Assembly: GCA_945613045.1 (NCBI GenBank)
Contig: CALZAG010000105.1
Coordinates: forward strand, 1 to 5,397
Direction: 5' to 3'
DNA length: 5,397 nucleotides
From: an uncultured Clostridia bacterium
GTDB lineage: Bacteria > Bacillota > Clostridia > Oscillospirales > Oscillospiraceae
The position numbers and the translations under genes were made by a program. Below, piece by piece: positions 1-4,986 of the stretch (position 1 is the first letter of the stretch; each line of letters starts with the position of its first letter). The notes beneath the pieces were generated by a model. It worked only from the letters and a program-made list of their open reading frames with translations, was not told where the DNA came from and ran no database searches.

Positions 1-411
1 CACGTCGTCTGCGGCGGCACAACGGCAAAGATCGCCGCTGAGTATCTGGGAGTATCCGTGCAGACAAATTTGACCTCTCCAGACCCGGATATACCTCCCA
101 CATCCGTCATTGAGGGCGTTGACCTCACCACAGAAGGCATTATAACCGTCGATAAGATCCTGTCCTACGCAACAGACTATGTTAAGGACAACCGAAGCTT
201 TGAACAGTGGTGCTATAAAAAAGACGGCGCATCACTCGCCGCCAGACTTCTGTTTGAGGACGCTACGGATATCAATATGTTTATCGGCCACGCGGCAAAC
301 CCTGCGCATAACGAAATGCCGATCAATTTCAACGTTAAAATGCAGATACTTAAAAAGCTTTCAAAGCGGCTTAAGGAAATGGGTAAAAGAGTGAAAGTCC
401 TTGACTTTTAA
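1..411 (+). CDS. SpoIIE-family serine/threonine protein phosphatase, C-terminal part (5' end outside the window)
   Basis: The open frame runs in from the left edge and stops at TAA 409-411, giving 136 visible residues. The visible part opens with VVCGGTTAKIAAEYLG. It continues with a PPTSVIEGVDLTTEGIITVDK segment, then a leucine-rich stretch, an ANPAHNE motif and a basic C-terminus. This order (CGGTTA, then EGIDL-TEG, then NPAH) matches from memory the C-terminal extension that follows the PP2C/SpoIIE phosphatase domain in a clostridial family of about 390 residues. The catalytic metal-binding domain lies outside the window, so phosphatase activity is inferred from the tail only. An internal GTG at 58 is in frame, but it falls inside the conserved block and is not a credible start. 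In clostridia this family often sits beside [FeFe]-hydrogenase and NuoE/F-like genes, which could lie upstream. The gene is convergent with the deacetylase operon. I am fairly sure of the family and unsure of the role. Confidence 0.78.
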   Translation, partial: HVVCGGTTAKIAAEYLGVSVQTNLTSPDPDIPPTSVIEGVDLTTEGIITVDKILSYATDYVKDNRSFEQWCYKKDGASLAARLLFEDATDINMFIGHAANPAHNEMPINFNVKMQILKKLSKRLKEMGKRVKVLDF

Positions 412-416
412 GCGAG

Positions 417-446
417 AAAAGGCCTCGGTTCATACCGAGGCCTTTT
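417..446. terminator. Bidirectional rho-independent terminator between convergent genes
   Basis: A perfect 9-bp stem GGCCTCGGT (421-429) / ACCGAGGCC (434-442) closes a TCAT loop. It is flanked by AAAA (417-420) and TTTT (443-446), so the stem can extend to 13 bp. Each strand ends the hairpin in a short T run. The hairpin lies 5 nt after the phosphatase stop and about 56 nt past the deacetylase stop on the other strand, so it can end both transcripts. Confidence 0.9.
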
Positions 447-449
447 ATT

Positions 450-471
450 ATATACCCATGATATACCCATG
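450..471. repeat. Perfect 11-bp tandem duplication
   Basis: ATATACCCATG occurs at 450-460 and again immediately at 461-471, with no mismatch. It lies between the shared terminator and the deacetylase stop codon, in the 3' untranslated part of the minus-strand operon. It looks like a simple slippage duplication. No function is evident. Confidence 0.85.
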
Positions 472-502
472 CTGCTTCAATGCATTTACGCGCTGTTCAA
501 AA

Positions 503-1249
503 TCATAAGTACCACGCTCTGCCGTTATAAGGGCAGAACCTGTAAGCAAGCCCGGGCGCGAGCCGGTCACCGTTGCGGCAGAGAAGCTCATCGACTCTGA
601 CAAAGTCATAGCCATCATTCAGCAGTATATCAATGGCGCGCAACACCGCCGGCACCGTCGCCTCCTTTGTATCATGCAGGAGGATCACATCGCCGTCCCT
701 CGCCTTATCGACCAGCCAGCTGCATATATAATCCTCGTCGGTATTGACCCAGTCCCGAGGAGTTCCCGACCACAGCGCAGCTATCATATCGATCTTATTG
801 AGCTGTGTGCCGAGGTAGTAGCCGTAGGGCGGTCTGAGAAATTGCGGGCGCTCCCCTGTTATGCTCTCGATAAGGTCGTTTGTTCGGGCGATCTCGTCCG
901 CGATCTCATCTTCGGTACACTTGAGAAAGTTAATATGCGACCATGTGTGGCAGCCGACAAGGTGGCCGTCCTCGTGCATGGTCTTCACAAGCTCCGGACG
1001 CTTTTCGACCTTGCTTCCCATGAGAAAGAAGCTTGCTTTTACTCCGCGCTCACGCAGTCCGTCAAGAAGCTCCTGCGTATATTTTCCGGGACCGTCGTCA
1101 AAGGTCAGCGCGATCTGCTTTTCGAAATCCGACGTATTCTCGAAAAAATAATTCTTCTCAAACGGCGTTGTGATATAAGTCAGCAGCACAAGCACGAGCA
1201 GCAGCGCAAGGACTGAGGACGCTGCGCGGATGATTTTTTTCTTCTTCAT
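503..1249 (-). CDS. Membrane-anchored polysaccharide deacetylase (NodB homology domain)
   Basis: This 248-residue protein has a short basic N-terminus (MKKKK) and one hydrophobic segment at about residues 9-27, so it is probably a signal anchor with the enzyme domain outside the membrane. The NodB motifs are all present in order. TFDDGP (49-54) supplies the catalytic base D51 and metal ligand D52, HTWSH (101-105) supplies the two metal histidines, RPPYG (139-143) follows, then PRDW (164-167) and LLHD (190-193) with the catalytic histidine H192. Carbohydrate esterase family 4 enzymes of this kind remove acetyl groups from peptidoglycan or other N-acetylated glycans. The exact substrate cannot be told from sequence; sporulation PdaA/PdaB-like or wall-modifying roles are both possible. 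Its ATG overlaps the TGA of the malic enzyme gene (ATGA, 1249-1246), so it is probably the last gene of the operon and translationally coupled. The ribosome binding site is weak, which fits coupling. Confidence 0.9.
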   Translation of the reverse strand: MKKKKIIRAASSVLALLLVLVLLTYITTPFEKNYFFENTSDFEKQIALTFDDGPGKYTQELLDGLRERGVKASFFLMGSKVEKRPELVKTMHEDGHLVGCHTWSHINFLKCTEDEIADEIARTNDLIESITGERPQFLRPPYGYYLGTQLNKIDMIAALWSGTPRDWVNTDEDYICSWLVDKARDGDVILLHDTKEATVPAVLRAIDILLNDGYDFVRVDELLCRNGDRLAPGLAYRFCPYNGRAWYL

Positions 1250-2418
1250 ATTCTCGCTGCGCCGCTTTTTACCGCGGCGCTTTTTACCGCCTCAGCCACG
1301 ACTTTGCCCACTCTCGGGTCGAAGGCCTGAGGAAGGATATTATCGCAGCACAGCTCCTCATCGCTCACAAGCCCCGCTATTGCATTGGCGGCGGCGATCT
1401 TCATCTCGTCGTTTATCTCGGAAGCCCGGGCATCCAGCGCGCCGCGGAAAATACCGGGGAACGCGAGTACGTTATTTATCTGGTTGGGATAGTCGCTTCT
1501 GCCTGTTGACACGACTGCGGCTCCGGCCTTCTTTGCCTCATCGGGAAAGATCTCCGGCGTGGGGTTTGCGCAGGCAAAAACTATGGCATTTTCCGCCATG
1601 CTCCTGACCATTTCAGGCGTTAAAACGCCGGGTGCGGACACTCCGATGAACACGTCGGCGCCCTTTATAACGTCCTTGAGGCCTCCGCGCTCTCCTGCAG
1701 GATTCGTTTTTTCAGCTATCTCCTGCTTTGCGGGATTGAGATCGGCTCTTCCCTTATATATGGCTCCTCTGCGGTCGGTCATAACGACGTTCTTTGCGCC
1801 GACGGAAACGAGCAGCTTTATTATGGCAATGCCGGCGGCTCCGGCTCCGGAGGTGACGATCTTGACGTCGTCAAGCTTCTTCCCCACAGCCTTGAGCGCG
1901 TTCATAAGTCCCGCCAGCATAATGACCGCGGTACCGTGCTGGTCGTCATGAAATACCGGTATATCGCAGCGTTCTTTGAGCCTGCGCTCTATCTCAAAGC
2001 AGCGTGGCGCCGAGATATCCTCAAGGTTGACTCCGCCGAAGGAGCCGGCAAGCAGGGCGACGGTATTGACGATCTCGTCCACGTCCTTACTTCGTATGCA
2101 CAGCGGGACGGCGTCAACGCCGCCGAATTCCTTGAACAGCACGCACTTACCCTCCATCACGGGCATTCCGGCCTCGGGGCCAATATCGCCGAGACCGAGC
2201 ACGGCCGTGCCGTCGGTAACGACCGCCACAGTGTTCCAGCGACGGGTAAGCTCATAGCTTTTGCTTACATCCTTTTGTATCTCAAGGCAGGGCGCCGCAA
2301 CACCCGGGGTATAGGCAAGGCTCAAAGCCTCACGGTCGCCCACCTTTGCGCGGGCCGTTACCTCTATTTTTCCTTTGAGCTTATAGTGCAGCTCAAGCGA
2401 TTTTTCAGCGTAATCCAT
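1246..2418 (-). CDS. Malic enzyme (malate dehydrogenase, oxaloacetate-decarboxylating)
   Basis: This 390-residue cytoplasmic enzyme is the usual length for the short bacterial malic enzymes. It converts malate to pyruvate + CO2 with reduction of NAD(P)+. The N-terminal domain shows YTPGVAAPC (36-44, catalytic Tyr36), VTDGTAVLGLGDIG (67-80), EGK (89-91, catalytic Lys91), LEDISAPRCFEIE (132-144) and FHDDQHGTA (156-164). The acidic residues E133/D134 and D158/D159 are the expected metal site. The NAD-binding domain begins with SGAGAAG (190-196). Asp215 lies about where the second beta strand ends, which suggests NAD rather than NADP, but this is weak evidence. The ATG lies 8 nt after the fumarase beta stop. 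AAAAGG is very close to it, and a better-spaced AAAGGTG (2438-2432) lies in the end of the preceding gene. The C-terminus carries an in-frame 5-codon duplication. It most likely works in series with the fumarase encoded just upstream. Confidence 0.95.
   Translation of the reverse strand: MDYAEKSLELHYKLKGKIEVTARAKVGDREALSLAYTPGVAAPCLEIQKDVSKSYELTRRWNTVAVVTDGTAVLGLGDIGPEAGMPVMEGKCVLFKEFGGVDAVPLCIRSKDVDEIVNTVALLAGSFGGVNLEDISAPRCFEIERRLKERCDIPVFHDDQHGTAVIMLAGLMNALKAVGKKLDDVKIVTSGAGAAGIAIIKLLVSVGAKNVVMTDRRGAIYKGRADLNPAKQEIAEKTNPAGERGGLKDVIKGADVFIGVSAPGVLTPEMVRSMAENAIVFACANPTPEIFPDEAKKAGAAVVSTGRSDYPNQINNVLAFPGIFRGALDARASEINDEMKIAAANAIAGLVSDEELCCDNILPQAFDPRVGKVVAEAVKSAAVKSGAARI
1263..1290 (-). repeat. 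In-frame 15-bp-period duplication at the malic enzyme C-terminus
   Basis: The 13-bp word CGCTTTTTACCGC (plus-strand sense) occurs at 1263-1275 and again at 1278-1290, a period of 15 bp or exactly five codons. In the protein it produces the repeated tail VKSAA-VKSGA just before the last residues ARI. Because the period is a multiple of three, the reading frame and the ATGA overlap with the deacetylase are kept. Confidence 0.85.
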
Positions 2419-2426
2419 TTCCTTTT

Positions 2427-2984
2427 TTACTCACCTTTACTTAAATATGCCTTGGGGCCGATCTCATACAAATCGCGTCCCTCACTGTCGATGGCAACGG
2501 TAAGCGGCATATTGCGCACCGTCAGCTTTCGCACGGCCTCGCAGCCGAGGTCCTCCCAGCAGACGAGCTCCGCCTGCTCTATGGAGGCGGCCATCAGTGC
2601 TCCCGCTCCGCCTATCGCGGCGAGATATACAGCGCCGTTGCGGCGCATCGCGTCCTTTACGGCCTTGCTTCTCCCGCCTTTGCCTATCATGATCTTTAGT
2701 CCCGCGTCGAGAAGGCGCGGCGAATACGCATCCATTCTGCCGGAGGTCGTGGGACCTGCGGCGCCAATGCAGCAGCTTTCGGGCGCCGGCGTCGGCCCGA
2801 CATAGTAGACAGCGCTTCCTGCCAGCTCAAACGGCGGCGTTTCGCCTCTGTCAAGCGCCTCGCAGATGCGCTTATGCGCAGCGTCGCGGGCCGTATATAC
2901 CGTTCCTGACAGCAGGACGCTGTCCCCCGCTCTGAGCTCCTTCAGCTTTTCCGTGTCCGCCGGTACATTCAATATATATTCCAT
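2427..2984 (-). CDS. Fumarate hydratase class I, beta (C-terminal domain) subunit
   Basis: This 185-residue protein corresponds to the C-terminal domain of class I iron-sulfur fumarases, encoded here as a separate subunit. Recognisable blocks are SGTVYTARDAAHKR (26-39), YYVGPTPA (60-67), GAAGPTTSGRMD (74-85), MIGKGGRS (99-106) and a C-terminal EDLGCEAVRKLTVRNMPLTV segment. Together with the alpha subunit it interconverts fumarate and malate in the cytoplasm. I chose ATG 2984 because GAGG (2994-2991) sits 6 nt before it. A GTG at 2996 in the same frame would add four residues and overlap the alpha stop. L-tartrate dehydratase beta subunits are close relatives, but the length near 185 residues and the adjacent malic enzyme favour fumarase. 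The stop is TAA 2429-2427. No symbol is given because fumA and fumB name full-length isozymes in E. coli. Confidence 0.92.
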   Translation of the reverse strand: MEYILNVPADTEKLKELRAGDSVLLSGTVYTARDAAHKRICEALDRGETPPFELAGSAVYYVGPTPAPESCCIGAAGPTTSGRMDAYSPRLLDAGLKIMIGKGGRSKAVKDAMRRNGAVYLAAIGGAGALMAASIEQAELVCWEDLGCEAVRKLTVRNMPLTVAIDSEGRDLYEIGPKAYLSKGE

Positions 2985-2988
2985 ATCA

Positions 2989-2994
2989 CACCTC
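2989..2994 (-). promoter_or_regulatory. Ribosome binding site of the fumarase beta subunit
   Basis: GAGGTG on the minus strand overlaps the TGA stop of the alpha subunit (2995-2993) and places the ATG at 2984 at normal distance. This decides the start codon against the upstream GTG at 2996, and it implies tight translational linkage of the two subunits. Confidence 0.65.
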
Positions 2995-3832
2995 ACAGCT
3001 CGGCGCTTGCGCGTCTGGTCGCATGGCAGCTTATATTGACAGCCACCGGAAGTCCGGCTACATGGGTTGGCATGGTCTCTATTGCAAGCCCAAGCGCAGT
3101 GGTTCGTCCTCCGAAGCCCTGCGGGCCGATACCTGTTGCGTTTATCCCGTCCAGAAGCTCTTTTTCAAGCCCTGCATAATACTCGTCCTTGTTCGGCTCG
3201 TTCAGCGGACGCAGCAGCGCCTTTTTTGCAAGATACGCCGCTTTGTCAAAGCTTCCGCCTATGCCGACGCCTACAACTATCGGCGGGCAGGGGTTCGCCC
3301 CGGCCGCGTTCACCGTATCAAGCACGAATTTCTTTACACCCTCAACCCCGTCTGAGGGCTTGAGCATCTTAAGCGCGCTCATATTCTCGCTTCCGAAGCC
3401 TTTCGGCATCACGATTATGCGGAGCTTATCGCCCTGCGTAAGATGCAGGCTTATGAGCGCCGGAGTGTTATCGCCGGTGTTGACGCGGCGCAGCGGATCG
3501 CCCACAACGCTCTTGCGCAGGAGCCCCTCGTCGTAGCCGAGGCGCACGCCCTCGTTTATCGCTTTTTCAAGATCGCCCTCAATATGCACGTCCTGGCCGA
3601 GCTCCACAAAAACGCAGGCCATACCCGTATCCTGGCAGATTGGCAGGCACTTTTCTGCGGCCAGTGCGACATTATCCGAGAGGAGGCCGAGAATGCGCCT
3701 TGCTTCCGGCCATGGCTCGTTCTTTTCAGCATTTATTATTGCTTCAAGCACATCCGGCGGCAGCTGTCTGTTTGCTTTTATGCATAGCTGCGCCACAGTC
3801 TTTTTTATTAATCCAGCATCAATATTCCTCAT
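2993..3832 (-). CDS. Fumarate hydratase class I, alpha (N-terminal domain) subunit
   Basis: From ATG 3832 the protein has 279 residues, the normal size of the alpha subunit of two-subunit class I fumarases. The three cysteines expected to hold the [4Fe-4S] cluster are visible in their conserved settings: LPICQDTG (Cys66), NPCPPIVVGVGIGG (Cys182) and NISCHATRRASAEL (Cys269). Also visible are RRVNTGDNTPA (115-125), MPKGFGSENMS (142-152) and GIGPQGFGGRTTALG (234-248). It forms the active fumarase with the beta subunit and is expected to be oxygen-sensitive. The frame stays open upstream to 3928, but GAAGGAG (3845-3839) lies 6 nt before ATG 3832 and the -10 box lies just upstream, so a longer start is excluded. 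It is the first gene of the operon. The TGA stop at 2995-2993 is 8 nt from the beta subunit ATG. Tartrate dehydratase alpha is the main alternative. Confidence 0.94.
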   Translation of the reverse strand: MRNIDAGLIKKTVAQLCIKANRQLPPDVLEAIINAEKNEPWPEARRILGLLSDNVALAAEKCLPICQDTGMACVFVELGQDVHIEGDLEKAINEGVRLGYDEGLLRKSVVGDPLRRVNTGDNTPALISLHLTQGDKLRIIVMPKGFGSENMSALKMLKPSDGVEGVKKFVLDTVNAAGANPCPPIVVGVGIGGSFDKAAYLAKKALLRPLNEPNKDEYYAGLEKELLDGINATGIGPQGFGGRTTALGLAIETMPTHVAGLPVAVNISCHATRRASAEL

Positions 3833-3838
3833 AGCAGA

Positions 3839-3845
3839 CTCCTTC
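3839..3845 (-). promoter_or_regulatory. Ribosome binding site of the fumarase alpha subunit
   Basis: GAAGGAG on the minus strand stands 6 nt before ATG 3832. It is a near-perfect Shine-Dalgarno match and fixes the start of the operon's first gene within an open frame that extends about 96 nt further upstream. Confidence 0.85.
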
Positions 3846-3856
3846 ATTTCTCTCGT

Positions 3857-3885
3857 ATTATAAGCACAAAAAAGACAGGAGTCAA
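3857..3885 (-). promoter_or_regulatory. Sigma-A-type promoter of the fumarase / malic enzyme / deacetylase operon
   Basis: The minus strand reads TTGACT (3885-3880), a 17-nt spacer, then TATAAT (3862-3857). These are a 5/6 and a 6/6 match at ideal spacing. Transcription would start near 3850, leaving a very short leader of about 20 nt before ATG 3832. The -35 box lies inside the terminator hairpin of the upstream transcript, and the spacer contains that terminator's T run. Confidence 0.85.
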
Positions 3886-3897
3886 CAAACTCCTGCC
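3868..3897 (-). terminator. Rho-independent terminator ending the upstream minus-strand transcript
   Basis: On the minus strand, GGCAGGAGT pairs with ACTCCTGTC (plus positions 3889-3897 and 3874-3882; one G-U pair) around a 6-nt loop, followed directly by six T (3873-3868). The core 7-bp inverted repeat, 3876-3882 / 3889-3895, is perfect. It would end the putative RNA that starts near 4113, and any read-through from the flavodoxin-like gene. Confidence 0.8.
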
Positions 3898-4113
3898 TTA
3901 TTTTGCCCACGGCCTTCAAATCTTTCACGGAGAGTGCTCAATTCCCCGATACTGCATTCAAAGTCCGTGTCCGCTATTTGTTCCGTCGGCAAGGTACGCA
4001 CAGTCTGCGTCAGCGCGAGCCTCCCACCGGAACAGGACCTTGCGTTATGGAATACTCCCCCCTGCGGATCGGGAAGCAGATAATCAGGTGTGGGCTCCGT
4101 CATATCACGACCC
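3868..4113 (-). ncRNA. Putative structured noncoding RNA of about 245 nt, family not recognised
   Basis: A promoter (4149-4121) and a T-run terminator (3897-3868) bound a stretch with no convincing protein gene. Several complementary segments nest as in a long rod. The ends pair 4090-4095 with 3905-3910 (6 bp), then 4068-4075 pairs with 3942-3950 (8 bp, one bulge). Next, 4028-4038 pairs with 3979-3985 plus 3969-3972 (11 bp, a 6-nt bulge), and there is a small hairpin 4006-4010 / 3996-4000. A competing perfect 7-bp match, 4037-4043 with 3989-3995, crosses the 11-bp helix, so a pseudoknot or two alternative folds are possible. Overall size and rod shape resemble 6S RNA, but I see no 6S sequence signature. 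I also failed to match tmRNA, RNase P RNA, SRP RNA, T-box or the common riboswitches. An 83-codon frame (4133-3882) covers the locus but has no ribosome binding site, and its first ATG lies upstream of the predicted transcript start. Confidence 0.5.
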
Positions 4114-4120
4114 GAAAGAT

Positions 4121-4149
4121 ATTGTACAGCCATACCGCAGCTATCTCAA
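4121..4149 (-). promoter_or_regulatory. Promoter of the putative noncoding RNA
   Basis: The minus strand reads TTGAGA (4149-4144), a 17-nt spacer, then TACAAT (4126-4121). Each box matches the sigma-A consensus at 5 of 6 positions. The start is predicted near 4113, at the first G of a GGG run. No protein start with a ribosome binding site follows, which is a main argument for a noncoding transcript. Confidence 0.65.
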
Positions 4150-4163
4150 TAAAAGGTCAGACC

Positions 4164-4245
4164 ACCATCGGCTGCCAAGAGCTTTTCGGCAGCGTGGGCG
4201 GAAACATACCCTTTAAAACCTCATGTTCCCTTGTCAGCCGATGGT
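4164..4245 (-). other. Foldable three-helix RNA module downstream of the flavodoxin-like gene
   Basis: A perfect 11-bp inverted repeat (4164-4174 / 4235-4245) encloses two further stems. One is 4200-4207 / 4223-4230 (8 bp, one G-U). The other is 4171-4176 / 4188-4193 (6 bp, extendable to 8 with one G-U). The last stem shares four bases with the outer repeat, so a three-way junction with an outer helix of about 8 bp is the simplest fold. On the minus strand it lies about 30 nt past the flavodoxin-like stop, just after a run of seven G (4257-4251). TTTT follows (4154-4151) but is preceded by only a tiny hairpin. It could be a 3' untranslated element, an attenuator or part of a longer RNA. I do not recognise it. 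Confidence 0.45.
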
Positions 4246-4256
4246 AACGTCCCCCC

Positions 4257-4279
4257 CATTAAATGAAATACGTTTAATG
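4257..4279. repeat. 7-bp inverted repeat over the flavodoxin-like stop codon
   Basis: CATTAAA (4257-4263) and TTTAATG (4273-4279) are perfect complements around a 9-nt loop. The repeat spans the TAA stop (4276-4274). The stem is AT-rich and no T run follows on either strand, so it is a poor terminator by itself. It might stabilise the mRNA 3' end. Confidence 0.5.
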
Positions 4280-4777
4280 TGCCTTACACCACTCGACGAT
4301 ATCTTCGACGCACCAGCACGCAGGCTCGCCTACGCCGGTCGACGCCATCTTATATGTCGCCTTTTCCTGATCGCTGAGATTTTCTTTTCCCTCAAATCTC
4401 GCGGCGATCTCTTTATTTTTCACCTTCATTATAAGCTTGAGCGGCAGAGGAAGCTTATTGATGTTGAAGCCACCCTGTCGCGTGAACACCGGTACATCGG
4501 GATTGATATCGTTTTTCTCACGAGCAATAGACTCGCTCTTTGCGAAAACAGGGCTCATACCGACCTGAACCACGGCTCCGATATCATACTTCTTGGCCGC
4601 CTTGGCATAGCCCATGATCTTGCCTGCGAACAGCCAGCCGATAAATATTATCCGGCTGCCCTTGCGGATATTCTCCTCACCGAGCCTAAACGCCGGAATG
4701 TGAAGCTGCGCCGACAGCTTTTCAGCGTATCTCTGGCAGGAGCCTGTGCATGATTCGTAAACAACTGCGCTGAACAT
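4274..4777 (-). CDS. Flavodoxin-like fold protein (HemG / Flavodoxin_5-like), probable FMN-binding redox protein
   Basis: The 167-residue protein starts with a beta strand followed by a flavodoxin-type phosphate loop, VVYESCTGSCQRYAEKL (5-21). The usual S/T-x-T-G-x-T pattern is S9-C-T-G-S-C14 here, with cysteines at 10 and 14. A second block IIFIGWLFAGKIMGYAKA (43-60) matches the position of the HemG-like GxIYxGK segment, and QGGFNINKL (101-109) the third. No other domain or membrane segment is visible, so it is probably a soluble electron carrier or small oxidoreductase; the partner is unknown. ATG 4777 is chosen because GGGAGG (4789-4784) lies 6 nt before it. The frame is open to 4828, but that would run through the promoter. 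The gene appears to be monocistronic, separated from the fumarase operon by the putative RNA locus. Function in heme synthesis is only one option. Confidence 0.75.
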   Translation of the reverse strand: MFSAVVYESCTGSCQRYAEKLSAQLHIPAFRLGEENIRKGSRIIFIGWLFAGKIMGYAKAAKKYDIGAVVQVGMSPVFAKSESIAREKNDINPDVPVFTRQGGFNINKLPLPLKLIMKVKNKEIAARFEGKENLSDQEKATYKMASTGVGEPACWCVEDIVEWCKAH

Positions 4778-4793
4778 AGTGTACCTCCCAAAT

Positions 4794-4805
4794 ACAAATA
4801 TTTGT
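4794..4805. promoter_or_regulatory. 12-bp perfect palindrome, candidate operator
   Basis: ACAAATATTTGT is a perfect palindrome lying only a few bases past the predicted start site (about 4808) of the flavodoxin-like transcript and just before its ribosome binding site. This position suits a repressor site. The AT-rich content makes a chance palindrome possible. Confidence 0.4.
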
Positions 4806-4814
4806 TTTTTTCTT

Positions 4815-4843
4815 AGCATAGCACACATTCATTGCAAATTCAA
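4815..4843 (-). promoter_or_regulatory. Promoter of the flavodoxin-like gene
   Basis: The minus strand reads TTGAAT (4843-4838), a 17-nt spacer ending in TGC, then TATGCT (4820-4815). The TGn just before the -10 box is an extended -10 element and compensates for the weak box. The start would be near 4808, about 30 nt before the ATG at 4777. Confidence 0.6.
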
Positions 4844-4951
4844 TAGTCCAAATTGTACATTATGTATATTTATTCTCCTGTTTTTTCACTCAGCCGCATA
4901 ATTTGGTGGCCGACGGTTCATCCTGTTAAATTCTGTTTTTGCAATTTTCTA
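4844..4951. other. AT-rich divergent intergenic DNA with no gene seen
   Basis: Between the two divergent promoters there is no open frame with a ribosome binding site, no terminator and no tRNA-like fold. Minor items are a TGTACA palindrome near 4854-4859 and T-rich stretches. It may hold regulator sites, but I cannot point to one. Confidence 0.5.
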
Positions 4952-4980
4952 TTGATTTCTTCCAACTTATATATTACAAT
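4952..4980 (+). promoter_or_regulatory. Promoter of the secreted repeat protein gene
   Basis: TTGATT (4952-4957), a 17-nt spacer, then TACAAT (4975-4980). The -35 box matches 4 of 6 and the -10 box 5 of 6 positions, in very AT-rich surroundings. The start is expected near 4987, giving a leader of about 150 nt. Confidence 0.6.
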
Positions 4981-4986
4981 TATATA

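Noticed and set aside
674..1216. A 180-codon plus-strand frame opposite the deacetylase
   Set aside because: The minus strand encodes every NodB motif; the plus frame has no recognisable feature or start signal.
1936..2805. A 289-codon plus-strand open frame across the malic enzyme and fumarase beta genes
   Set aside because: It lies antisense to two genes with full conserved motifs, shows no family motif of its own and has no ribosome binding site. Long antisense frames are common opposite GC-rich coding DNA.
3833..3928. Longer start for the fumarase alpha subunit
   Set aside because: The extension would run through the -10 and -35 boxes and the strong ribosome binding site, and would exceed the normal family length.
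3882..4133. An 83-codon minus-strand frame over the putative RNA
   Set aside because: Its first ATG lies upstream of the predicted transcript start and lacks a ribosome binding site, the product has no domain character, and the frame ends inside the terminator hairpin. It remains the main alternative if the RNA reading fails.
3903..4247. A 114-codon plus-strand frame over the same region
   Set aside because: No ribosome binding site, no promoter in the right place, and composition unlike a protein. The transcription signals point to the minus strand.
3868..4258. Identification as tmRNA, RNase P RNA, SRP RNA or a T-box leader
   Set aside because: The invariant pieces are absent: no TTCGA/tRNA-like ends or tag frame of tmRNA, no GAGGAAAGTC of RNase P RNA, no GGAAGG/AGCAGCC of SRP RNA, no TGGNACCGCG of a T-box.
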